64,000 bases of DNA from Arcicella rigui (GTDB taxonomy: Bacteria; Bacteroidota; Bacteroidia; Cytophagales; Spirosomataceae). The notes below the pieces were generated by a model. It was not told the origin of the DNA. It saw only the letters and a program-made list of their open reading frames with translations, and ran no database searches. How positions within the stretch are numbered: the stretch's first letter is position 1; each line of letters begins with the position of its first letter. Positions 17,489 through 25,253 of the stretch are shown piece after piece. The stretch spans positions 1 to 64,000 of the forward strand of contig NZ_JAYFUM010000015.1 of NCBI RefSeq assembly GCF_034929435.1, read 5' to 3'. The translations under genes and the position numbers were made by a program.

Positions 17489-18391
17489 ATGAAGCTTTCC
17501 CATGAACCATCTGTGAATGAAAAAAGTAGTTCAATTGCTTTTAAACAGTTGAATGATAGTTATTTTGATGCCCCGTATCATTTTCATTCAGCTTACGAAC
17601 TAACGTATATCGCCAAAAGCGAAGGAAAAAGGTTTGTAGGAAGTAGTATGATGGATTTTCAGGCGGGCGATTTGGTATTATTAGGGCCTAATTTACCTCA
17701 TTGCTGGAAAAATAATGGTTTGGGCGAAGAAGGTTCTTCAAAAGCTGTAACGATACAATTTAAAGAAGATTTTTGGGGAGAAGCCTTTTTTGCCAATCCA
17801 GAAACCGAACCGATTCGTTTACTTTTAGACAAAGCAAAGTCGGGTTTACAAATCAAAGGAAAAACTCGTGATAGAATTGCTAAAGAAATGGGCTTTTTGA
17901 CGAATATGCCTCCTTTTCAAAGAATGTTGGGTTTGCTGGATTTGCTGAATACCATTGCTATTTCTACGGATTTTCAGGTGATAGACAGCGAACCACAGCA
18001 GTACGCTTTGAATCCGAGTGATTTAGACAGAATAACCAAAGTATATGCTTATGTTATTGAAAATTATACACAAGAACTGCATCTGGAAACTGCCGCACAC
18101 TTTGCCAACATGACCGAAACGGCTTTTTGTAGGTACTTCAAAAAAGTAACACACAAGACTTTCTTAGATTTAGTAACCGAGTATCGAATCAAACACGCTT
18201 GTAATTTATTGGCAAATACCGAAAAACAAGTAACAGAAGTGTGTTTTGAAAGTGGTTTTGGCAATATTTCACATTTCAATAAACAATTCAAATTAGTTAC
18301 TGGACACAGTCCGCTGAGTTATCGAAAGATTTTTTTAGCCAAAGCAGCCTTTATCCGAAGTGAAAGATGGATAAAAGCTACTCCTCAGTAG
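17489..18391 (+). CDS. AraC-family transcriptional regulator
   Basis: A 300-residue regulator with an N-terminal cupin-like sensor domain (residues ~20-100: PYHFHSAYELTYI, GDLVLLGPNLPHCW) and a C-terminal double helix-turn-helix (residues ~190-290). The HTH signature is visible as FCRYFKKVTHKTFLDLVTEY followed by VTEVCFESGFGNISHFNKQF and GHSPLSYR. Ligand and targets are unknown; AraC proteins of this cupin type often sense sugars. Its last 14 bases overlap the 3' end of the convergent RDD gene. Confidence 0.9.
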   Translation: MKLSHEPSVNEKSSSIAFKQLNDSYFDAPYHFHSAYELTYIAKSEGKRFVGSSMMDFQAGDLVLLGPNLPHCWKNNGLGEEGSSKAVTIQFKEDFWGEAFFANPETEPIRLLLDKAKSGLQIKGKTRDRIAKEMGFLTNMPPFQRMLGLLDLLNTIAISTDFQVIDSEPQQYALNPSDLDRITKVYAYVIENYTQELHLETAAHFANMTETAFCRYFKKVTHKTFLDLVTEYRIKHACNLLANTEKQVTEVCFESGFGNISHFNKQFKLVTGHSPLSYRKIFLAKAAFIRSERWIKATPQ

Positions 18392-19097
18392 TCATGATAA
18401 AAGTATAGTCTTTTACAATTTGTTCAAGAAAAGAAAAGTCGTCTAAATCAGAAGAAACATTGATTACTTCTTTTACTTTTTGAGCCGCCTCTTGTAATAA
18501 TTCTTCGTTTTGTTTTTTCTGTAATACCGCCTGAATCGTTACGATGTCTTTATCAGAAAGTAAACTTACTTCTGGAAAATGTACTTGATAATCGTCTTCA
18601 ATCGTTTGCTGGAGGTCTGCTAAATGTACTTGTTGCTTGAGCTTAACAACCGTAGTTCCTGCGGCAATATCACCAATTCGTTGCCCTTTTCCATTTACGG
18701 CGGTAGCCACTAAAGCCACTACCGAACCAAAAATAACGGTATCTGCCAAGCGAAAAAGCCAACGCATTAAGTAAGCTCCTAAAGTTGGCGGAGTACCATC
18801 TAAAGCAATTACTCTGATTTTCATAACTCTTTTTCCGATACTTTGTCCGTTCATAAAAACCTCGAAGAGTAAGTCATAACACAACAAAGGAAGAAATAGG
18901 CAAGTAAAGAAAATAATCATCCCGACTCTACTCTGTTCCATAGCCGAGCCAACGCCCGAAGCAATAATGGCAAAAATGATAGCCCAAGCAATGAAAACAA
19001 GCCAGTCGATAAGATGGGCCAACATTCTGTCGCCAACACTGGCAGGTGTAAAGTTTAAAGCAACGTTTTGAGTAGTCTGAATTTGAATGGTACTCAT
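18378..19097 (-). CDS. RDD family membrane protein
   Basis: A 239-residue integral membrane protein: an N-terminal RDD domain with three to four helices containing LAHLIDWLVF, MNGQSIGKRVMKIRV and RWLFRLADT, the Arg/Asp pattern that names the family. A cytoplasmic C-terminal tail of ~90 residues rich in charged residues follows. Function is unknown. It is divergent from the SpoIIM/DUF4129/DUF4350/MoxR operon, with which RDD proteins are commonly grouped in Bacteroidota. It converges on and overlaps the AraC gene. Confidence 0.87.
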   Translation of the reverse strand: MSTIQIQTTQNVALNFTPASVGDRMLAHLIDWLVFIAWAIIFAIIASGVGSAMEQSRVGMIIFFTCLFLPLLCYDLLFEVFMNGQSIGKRVMKIRVIALDGTPPTLGAYLMRWLFRLADTVIFGSVVALVATAVNGKGQRIGDIAAGTTVVKLKQQVHLADLQQTIEDDYQVHFPEVSLLSDKDIVTIQAVLQKKQNEELLQEAAQKVKEVINVSSDLDDFSFLEQIVKDYTFIMTTEE

Positions 19098-19171
19098 TGA
19101 ACAACCAATTTATAGATGAAAAATCGACAAGACTTGAAAAGTTTTCTTCACTAAAATGCCTTGTGTATGGC

Positions 19172-19205
19172 AACTTTCAGAAAGTTTTGTAACTTTCCGA
19201 AAGTT
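19172..19205. promoter_or_regulatory. Two tandem AACTTTCnGAAAGTT dyads
   Basis: Two 15-bp palindromes, AACTTTCAGAAAGTT at 19172-19186 and AACTTTCCGAAAGTT at 19191-19205, are spaced 19 bases centre to centre. They lie between the divergent RDD and SpoIIM-like genes, so they could be operator sites for both. No regulator is assigned. Confidence 0.5.
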
Positions 19206-19259
19206 AGTAGAGAGAAGTAATCTAAACAAATCTAAATTAAACATACCAATTGATAATCA

Positions 19260-20207
19260 ATGCGGGAAGCCTCATTTAAAAAGCAAAACCTCGAAAAATG
19301 GAAAGAATACGAACAGGATGGACTAAAGGTAAATCCTGATATTCTATCTGAACGCTATGTAGAACTTACCGACGACCTTTCTTATGCCCGAACTTTTTAT
19401 CCAGAATCCCCTACTACTCAATACCTCAATGGCTTAACTGCGAAGTTTTTTGCTAAGATTTATGCTAATAAAAGAGAAAAAGTAAATCGTTTTTTTACCT
19501 TCTGGAAATACGAATTGCCTTTTTTGTTTTATCAGTCTCAACCGCAATTATTATATTCTTTTCTAATGTTCACGATAGCTGCTTTAGTTGGGGCAGTGTC
19601 GGTGGCTTATGATGATACTTTCGCTCGCTTAATTTTGGGCGATGGTTATGTAGAAATGACTTTAGAAAATATCCGTAAAGGCGACCCACTGGCTGTTTAT
19701 GGTAGCGAAGATGAAATCAAAATGTTTTTTATGATTACCATCAACAACATTCGTGTTTCGTTTATCACTTTTGTAATGGGTATTTTTTTCTCGATAGGTA
19801 CTGGATATTTTTTGATTTATAACGGTATCATGGTAGGTGTTTTTCAATACTTTTGTTATCAACACGGATTTCTTGAGACTTCCCTCCTAACCGTATGGCT
19901 ACATGGAACACTCGAAATTTCATCTATCATCATTGCAGGCTGTGCAGGAATGGTAATGGGCAATAGTCTTATCTTTCCGAAAACTTATACTCGATTAGTT
20001 TCATTTAAAAAAGGAGCTAAACAAGGCTTGAAAATTATCATTGGCTTAGTGCCATTGTTCATTACGGCAGGTTTTATCGAAAGTTTTCTTACTCGAAAGC
20101 ATCTGTCTGTATTACCAAGCTTGTTGATTATTATTCCGTCGGCAATCTTTATTATTTGGTACTTTGTAGTTTATCCTATTCAATTAAACCGAACTAAAAA
20201 TGCGTAA
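19260..20207 (+). CDS. Stage II sporulation protein M-like membrane protein
   Basis: A 315-residue membrane protein of the SpoIIM/DUF95 family: a cytoplasmic ~95-residue N-terminal region (LSERYVELTDDLSYART), then five or six membrane segments including FITFVMGIFFSIGTGYFLIYNGIMVGVF and the family's LxxWLHGTLEISSIIIAG. SpoIIM of Bacillus helps membrane remodelling in engulfment; in non-sporulating Bacteroidota the role is unknown. It is the first gene of an operon running to the MoxR ATPase, and its end overlaps the next gene by 8 bases. Confidence 0.87.
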   Translation: MREASFKKQNLEKWKEYEQDGLKVNPDILSERYVELTDDLSYARTFYPESPTTQYLNGLTAKFFAKIYANKREKVNRFFTFWKYELPFLFYQSQPQLLYSFLMFTIAALVGAVSVAYDDTFARLILGDGYVEMTLENIRKGDPLAVYGSEDEIKMFFMITINNIRVSFITFVMGIFFSIGTGYFLIYNGIMVGVFQYFCYQHGFLETSLLTVWLHGTLEISSIIIAGCAGMVMGNSLIFPKTYTRLVSFKKGAKQGLKIIIGLVPLFITAGFIESFLTRKHLSVLPSLLIIIPSAIFIIWYFVVYPIQLNRTKNA

Positions 20208-21210
20208 TTCGATTAAAATAAACTTTCAAAAAGAACGTGATTTCAGCGATATTATCAATATTACGTTTCAATTTGTTGGCGAAAATTTCAAAGCACTTCT
20301 TTTCTCATTGCTTTATTTGGCTGGGCCTTTGATATTACTGAGCGGTATTTTTGCAGGGCTTTTACAAATAAAGGCTTTATCCGTTATCAATAATACAACG
20401 CCTACCACCGAGGATACTCCTGCCGAAGTTTTTGGAGAATTACTGGGTAAAAGAACTGCCTTTATTTTTTCTTATGAATACTTGGCGGCCTCAGTATTTA
20501 GTTTTTTAGCCACGGTGATGGTAGTGACCATTGTTTATGCTTTTATTATTGAGTATCAAGAAAGCGATGACTCAAAAAAAATAAGCATCGCCCAGATTTG
20601 GGAACGAGTAAAGAGCCTTTTTATCACTACTTTACTAAGTTTTCTAAGTATTTCGATTGTATTTTTTGGCATACTGTCTGTTTTTGGTGGATTCATTTTC
20701 TTTCTGGTAAGTACAGGCTCGAATGTTGCCGTAAATTTAGCAATATCACTCACAATTATTTTGGCTTGTTTTACAACGGTTTATTTGGGTATTATTTTCT
20801 TACTGAATACGCCTATCGTCACTTTTGAATACACGGGTATTTGGCAAGCTTTCGGTAGAGCCAATTATTTGATTCAAAAAAAATGGTGGCAGACTTTCAG
20901 TGTGTTAATAATTTTTATGGTCATCAATTATTTTATTTCTTTGGTTTTTTCGTTTCCAGAAATCATACTTACAGCAGTAAATGCCGTTGGACTTAAATAT
21001 GATTTTGAAATTGGTCAAACCATTTCTGTAATTGCAACTACCGTTTTATCGGCTTTAGGCAGAATTGTCGTTTCTTCATTAACTTACTTAGCTATTACTT
21101 TTCAGTATTTTAGTTTAGTAGAAGGCAAAGAAGGAAATTCATTGAAATCACAAATTTCAGCCATTGGTCAAAAAAACAGACCACAAAATGATGATGAAGA
21201 ATCGTTTTAA
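20200..21210 (+). CDS. Polytopic membrane protein, unknown
   Basis: A 336-residue protein with six or so membrane segments. The pattern (N-terminal RDFSDIINITFQFVGENFKALLFSLLYLAGP, later FGRANYLIQKKWWQTF) resembles the membrane-domain proteins annotated as DUF4013 or glycerophosphodiester-phosphodiesterase membrane domain next to SpoIIM and DUF4129 genes. No catalytic motif is visible. It overlaps the upstream gene by 8 bases and the downstream one by about 20, which indicates translational coupling. Confidence 0.78.
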   Translation: MRNSIKINFQKERDFSDIINITFQFVGENFKALLFSLLYLAGPLILLSGIFAGLLQIKALSVINNTTPTTEDTPAEVFGELLGKRTAFIFSYEYLAASVFSFLATVMVVTIVYAFIIEYQESDDSKKISIAQIWERVKSLFITTLLSFLSISIVFFGILSVFGGFIFFLVSTGSNVAVNLAISLTIILACFTTVYLGIIFLLNTPIVTFEYTGIWQAFGRANYLIQKKWWQTFSVLIIFMVINYFISLVFSFPEIILTAVNAVGLKYDFEIGQTISVIATTVLSALGRIVVSSLTYLAITFQYFSLVEGKEGNSLKSQISAIGQKNRPQNDDEESF

Positions 21211-21907
21211 ACATAGTTCATTTCGCATTTTTTATTGGGTTCTGTTGTTAGTGGTAATAAGAGGCTTTTCGTTGGTAGCACAAGACACAACTGCGATACA
21301 AGTACGAAAACCCAATAAAAGTGAGATTGTGGCATTCCAAAAATCAATAGATTATCAGTACGAAACCGTTCAGAATAATCATATCGAAACTTGGTGGGAA
21401 CGTCAGTTAAGAGCCTTCGCAAAGTGGTTTAGCGAAGCATTTTCTGGCGTTGGGAATCCTACTTTTTGGAAAATATTTGCCTATTGTTTTGTGGCGGCGG
21501 TAATAGTATTCGTGACCTTAAAATTAATGGGCGTTGATATTGAAAGCTTTTTCAGCAAGCAGGCAAGTACAAACATTCCTTATGAAACACTCGTTGAAAA
21601 CATACATCAAATCAATTTTACCGAAGCCATTACCGAAGCCATTCAACAAAAAGATTATCGCCTCGCTGTGCGGCTTCATTATTTGAAAACCCTAAAAGAA
21701 TTGAGTGATAATGGATTGATTGACTGGCAAATCAATAAAACGAACCAATCTTACGTTTACGAAATACAAGATTCACAGCTTAAAAAGACTTTTGAGCGAG
21801 TTACTCGTCAGTTTGAGTATATTTGGTATGGCGATTTCCCGATAGATGAGCAAGCCTTTTTACAAGTTCGAGAAGAATTCTTAATCTTTAGTAATCAAAT
21901 CATTTAA
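21188..21907 (+). CDS. DUF4129 domain protein
   Basis: A ~240-residue protein with an N-terminal signal or anchor (RIFYWVLLLVVIRGFSLVAQ), a periplasmic stretch with WWERQLRAFAKWFSEAF, one transmembrane helix (IFAYCFVAAVIVFVTLKLMGV) and a C-terminal DUF4129 region (RLAVRLHYLKTLKELSDNGLIDW, FEYIWYGDFPID). The start is one of three adjacent ATGs (21188, 21191, 21194) overlapping the upstream stop; an earlier ATG at 21164 is less likely. DUF4129 occurs with DUF4350 and MoxR, but its molecular role is not known. Confidence 0.83.
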   Translation: MMMKNRFKHSSFRIFYWVLLLVVIRGFSLVAQDTTAIQVRKPNKSEIVAFQKSIDYQYETVQNNHIETWWERQLRAFAKWFSEAFSGVGNPTFWKIFAYCFVAAVIVFVTLKLMGVDIESFFSKQASTNIPYETLVENIHQINFTEAITEAIQQKDYRLAVRLHYLKTLKELSDNGLIDWQINKTNQSYVYEIQDSQLKKTFERVTRQFEYIWYGDFPIDEQAFLQVREEFLIFSNQII

Positions 21908-21937
21908 TTACGAATTTTCTAAATCGTAAAAATCAAT

Positions 21938-22489
21938 ATGAAACTATTCAGTACACTCAGTTTATTATCCCTGTTATTTGTGATTGCTTTTTCTTCCTTC
22001 AAACCTCAGCAAAAACATCACATCAAGCATGAAATAGATGAATATGACACGCTCAACTATCATTCAATGGTAGTTTCTGGTGTAAAATTGGGAAGCAATT
22101 ACGGCACAATTTTAGAAAAATTAGGCTCGCCCGATTCTGTCGAAAAAGAAGAAACGCCCGACGCTAATTTATCTAATCAATTAGAAGTGTATTATTATGG
22201 GAAAGATGTCTTTTTGATTATGGATGAAACCGTTTCGGGTTTTGAATTGAATACAGACCGCTATAAAATTGAAAACCTCGGTGATTTGAAAGTAGGCGAC
22301 AGTATGGCAAAAGTAAAAAAACGCTTCCCGAACTCTTATAAATTACGTGACATTGATAATTCGGTAGAAGATTGGATTACCACCGTCAGCGTTCAATTTG
22401 GTACGAGTGATTCATTTCTGGAAATTTCGCTTCAAAACGATAAAATCATTAAACTGGAAACTGTCACCGACGACGGAACTGAAGAGTAA
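21938..22489 (+). CDS. Secreted protein, unknown
   Basis: A 183-residue protein with a signal peptide (KLFSTLSLLSLLFVIAFSSF). The mature part has VVSGVKLGSNYGTILEKLGSPDSVEKEE, resembling the start of SmpA/BamE- and BLIP-like folds, and repeats the idea later (LGDLKVGDSMAKVKKRFPNSY), suggesting two copies of a small alpha-beta module. No enzyme motif is visible. It is 30 bases after the DUF4129 gene and two bases before the DUF4350 gene. Confidence 0.75.
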   Translation: MKLFSTLSLLSLLFVIAFSSFKPQQKHHIKHEIDEYDTLNYHSMVVSGVKLGSNYGTILEKLGSPDSVEKEETPDANLSNQLEVYYYGKDVFLIMDETVSGFELNTDRYKIENLGDLKVGDSMAKVKKRFPNSYKLRDIDNSVEDWITTVSVQFGTSDSFLEISLQNDKIIKLETVTDDGTEE

Positions 22490-22491
22490 GT

Positions 22492-23742
22492 ATGAAACAG
22501 CATCGAATCTACCTTCTGATTCTTTTTTGTACAATTGCAGGTTTTGTGTTGGTGCAAATCTATAAAGACAAACCTCTCGACTGGACGGCAACTTATTCTA
22601 ATAAGGATAAAATCCCGAATGGTTCAGAGGTTTTGTATAAACTCTTGCCACGGGTATTCAGAAATCAGAAAATTTCAGACCAGAAAGTACCTTTTCTTCG
22701 GACTAATGCCTCCGCAAATTTGCCTGCGGAAAGTAACTATATTTATATCTATCAGTATTTCAGAAAAGATAGCCTGAGCCTCAATCGCTTGCTGGCTTAT
22801 GTCGCTAAGGGAAACAATGCCTTTATTTCCTCAGAAGAATTTTACGACCTTGAAGATACCCTCCATTTTGCCGTTGATTATTCTTACGAACAAACAACGA
22901 AAGATAGCCTGAGTATCAATTTTACTAATCCAGCATTAAAGACAAAAAAGGGTTATACTTATCATAAGTTTGCCGTGAATACCTATTTTGTTTTTGATTC
23001 TTTGACAGAAAAAACTTTCAAACAGTCCAAAGGCGAAGTATTGGGAGTAAACAATGCTGGTGTTCCGAATTTTATCAAAATTCCGTTCGGAAAAGGGTAT
23101 TTTTTCCTTCATGCCGTGCCTCAAGCTTTTAGCAATTATTATTTATTAAAAAACAATGCTGATTATGCTTTTACGGCTCTTTCGTACTTGCCCGAAAAAC
23201 CCGTTTTTTGGGATGAATATGTAACTATTTTTACACTTGATGATAAACCCAGAAGTATCTCGAAGTCTAAAGAGTCGCAAAAGGAATTACAGTATTATGC
23301 AAATTCACCTTTTAGATACATTGTCAGTCAGCCAGCCTTGAAATGGGCTTATTTTATTACTTTGCTTAGTTTACTTTTATACTTGATTTTTGAAGGCAAA
23401 AGAGTACAAAGAATAATTCCCGTAATTGAAACACCCAAAAATACTTCTTTGGAATTTGTAGAAACGATTGGGGCTTTGTACTTCAATCATAAAGACCATA
23501 AAGCCATTGCTGATAAGAAAATCCTTTATTTATTAGCATATATTCGGAATAAATTTTTCCTAAAAACTACGGTTATCGACCAAGCTTTCAAAGAAGAATT
23601 AAGTCTAAAATCAGGCATTGGATTATCAAAAATTAATGAAATGTTTGCTTATGCCGAAACACTGAGTAAAAGCGAAGAAGTGACAGAAAACCAATTGATT
23701 AAGCTGAACCAGTACGTAGAAGATTTTTATAAAAATACCTAA
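22492..23742 (+). CDS. DUF4350 domain protein
   Basis: A 416-residue protein with an N-terminal membrane anchor (IYLLILFCTIAGFVLVQIY), a periplasmic DUF4350 domain (NGSEVLYKLLPRVF, GNNAFISSEEFYDLE, GKGYFFLHAVPQAFSNYYLL), a second transmembrane helix near residue 285 (WAYFITLLSLLLYLIFEGKR) and a cytoplasmic C-terminal segment of ~100 residues. The domain order matches members found beside MoxR. It is two bases after the preceding gene, and only 38 bases separate it from the ATPase gene. Confidence 0.85.
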   Translation: MKQHRIYLLILFCTIAGFVLVQIYKDKPLDWTATYSNKDKIPNGSEVLYKLLPRVFRNQKISDQKVPFLRTNASANLPAESNYIYIYQYFRKDSLSLNRLLAYVAKGNNAFISSEEFYDLEDTLHFAVDYSYEQTTKDSLSINFTNPALKTKKGYTYHKFAVNTYFVFDSLTEKTFKQSKGEVLGVNNAGVPNFIKIPFGKGYFFLHAVPQAFSNYYLLKNNADYAFTALSYLPEKPVFWDEYVTIFTLDDKPRSISKSKESQKELQYYANSPFRYIVSQPALKWAYFITLLSLLLYLIFEGKRVQRIIPVIETPKNTSLEFVETIGALYFNHKDHKAIADKKILYLLAYIRNKFFLKTTVIDQAFKEELSLKSGIGLSKINEMFAYAETLSKSEEVTENQLIKLNQYVEDFYKNT

Positions 23743-23780
23743 GAAATCACTAACTCATTATTATTTACCACAATTGTAAT

Positions 23781-24758
23781 ATGGATTTTGAATCAAGAAT
23801 TGACCTTAGCGAATTACAAGAAGCCGTAGCCAATATCAGAGCTGAAATTGGCAAAATTATTATTGGTCAACAAAATACGATAGATTTATTACTTACCGCC
23901 ATTTTTGCGGATGGTCACGTACTCTTGGAAGGTGTGCCGGGTGTAGCCAAAACATTAACGGCAAAATTATTAGCCAAAACGATTTCTACGGATTTTAGTC
24001 GTATTCAATTTACGCCCGATATGATGCCTTCGGACGTATTAGGCACTGCCATTTACAATCCTAAAACTTCTGATTTTGACTTCAAACAAGGCCCTATTTT
24101 TTCAAATATTATTTTAATTGACGAAATCAACCGCTCGCCAGCCAAAACGCAAGCCGCTTTGTTTGAAGTAATGGAAGAACGCCAGATTACCAATTCGGGC
24201 ATTACTTATCCGATGTCATTTCCATTTTTGGTAATTGCAACGCAAAACCCAATCGAACAAGAAGGAACGTATCGTTTGCCCGAAGCTCAGTTGGATCGTT
24301 TTCTTTTCAAAATCGTGATAAAATACCCTTCTTATCAAGAAGAAGTAGAAATTTTACAAGGCAATCACAGTCGTTCGAGTATCGAAGCCAACAAACCTGT
24401 TGATTTGATTTCGCCCATTTTATCGCCTGTTCAATTAACAAGCCTTCGTGAAATTGTCAGAAAAGTAATTGTAGATATAAAAGTATTGGAGTACATCGCC
24501 AAGATTATTCATGAAACACGTCATTCAAAATTTTTGTATTTAGGGGCTTCGCCTCGTGCTTCGGTGGCTCTGTTAAATGCCTCAAAAGCATTGGCAGCCA
24601 TCCGAGGAAGAGATTTTGTAAAACCCGAAGACATACAAGAATTAGCTCCTTCTGTACTTCGCCACAGAATTATCTTGACACCCGAAAAAGAAATGGAAGG
24701 CTCAAGTACCGAAGATGTAATTCAGCAAATTCTCCAGAAAATTGAAGTACCAAGATAA
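23781..24758 (+). CDS. MoxR-family AAA+ ATPase
   Basis: A 325-residue AAA+ ATPase of the MoxR group: Walker A GVPGVAKT near residue 54, Walker B ILIDEINRSPAKTQ near 110, sensor region ATQNPIEQEGTYRLPEAQLDRF near 152, and a lid domain with GASPRASVALL near 258. MoxR ATPases act as chaperones in maturation of partner complexes, usually together with a DUF58/VWA protein encoded next door. Here the reading frame ends and a terminator follows; no DUF58 gene is present, so its partner must be elsewhere or lost. Confidence 0.92.
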   Translation: MDFESRIDLSELQEAVANIRAEIGKIIIGQQNTIDLLLTAIFADGHVLLEGVPGVAKTLTAKLLAKTISTDFSRIQFTPDMMPSDVLGTAIYNPKTSDFDFKQGPIFSNIILIDEINRSPAKTQAALFEVMEERQITNSGITYPMSFPFLVIATQNPIEQEGTYRLPEAQLDRFLFKIVIKYPSYQEEVEILQGNHSRSSIEANKPVDLISPILSPVQLTSLREIVRKVIVDIKVLEYIAKIIHETRHSKFLYLGASPRASVALLNASKALAAIRGRDFVKPEDIQELAPSVLRHRIILTPEKEMEGSSTEDVIQQILQKIEVPR

Positions 24759-24777
24759 GAGTTGAGCTATAAGCTAT

Positions 24778-24824
24778 AAGCTGTAAGCTATGAGCGACGA
24801 GCTTTGAGCTTACAGCTTTTTTTT
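24778..24824 (+). terminator. Terminator of the MoxR operon
   Basis: AAGCTGTAAGCT at 24778-24789 pairs with AGCTTACAGCTT at 24807-24818, followed by a run of eight T ending at 24824. It arises within the degenerate AGCTxTxAGC-type repeats that begin right after the stop codon. Confidence 0.8.
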
Positions 24825-24843
24825 AGCTGTGAGCGGTAAGTTA

Positions 24844-24950
24844 TGAGCTTTGAGTTTTTATATTTTGGGTAATCTAAAGTCAAATTTGACGTAAGCTATG
24901 AGCAGTGAGCTTTGAGTTTTAAGTTTTATATTTTTGGTAATCTAAAGTCA
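24844..24950. repeat. Degenerate direct repeat
   Basis: TGAGCTTTGAG occurs at 24844-24854 and 24906-24916, each followed by a T-rich stretch and then TAATCTAAAGTCA (24870-24882 and 24938-24950). The two copies are ~40 bases long and imperfect. They belong to the short-word repetitive sequence that fills the gap between the MoxR terminator and the TPP riboswitch; no gene is present in 24759-25011. Confidence 0.6.
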
Positions 24951-25011
24951 TTAGTTTTAAGAAAATTCTTGCGTCTTGTATCTTGTTTCTAAAGTCTTCA
25001 AGTCCAAAGTC

Positions 25012-25042
25012 TTGTAATTATTACATTTCCTATCTACCTTTG
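25012..25042 (+). promoter_or_regulatory. Promoter of the thiamin receptor transcript
   Basis: TTG at 25012-25014 and TACCTTTG at 25035-25042, separated by 20 bases, match the Bacteroidota primary-sigma pattern TTG-N19-TAnnTTTG within one base of spacing. The riboswitch begins 10 bases downstream. Confidence 0.65.
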
Positions 25043-25052
25043 CAGTACAATC

Positions 25053-25134
25053 ACAAAAAGGGGTGCCTTAATATAACGGGCTGAGATTATACCCATTGAA
25101 CCTGATGCGGGTAATTCCGTCGAAGGGATTTTGT
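25053..25134 (+). promoter_or_regulatory. TPP riboswitch (THI element)
   Basis: The conserved core is plain: GGGGTGCC, then GGGCTGAGATTATACCC, GAACCTGATGCGGGTAATTCCG and GAAGGGA, closed by P1 ACAAAA/TTTTGT (25053-25058 with 25129-25134). It binds thiamin pyrophosphate and should lower expression of the downstream TonB-dependent receptor when TPP is plentiful. About 120 bases separate it from the start codon; a weak AACAGG/CCTGTT stem near 25212-25240 may belong to the expression platform. Confidence 0.93.
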
Positions 25135-25253
25135 AAATTTGCTTTTCTGTAAACAAAAAGAAAACAAGTTTAAAATCAATCAATTACATAGGGTTTCACA
25201 TTGTTAAATCTAACAGGATTTGACTCCTTTACCTGTTGTTAATCTTTTCAAAA

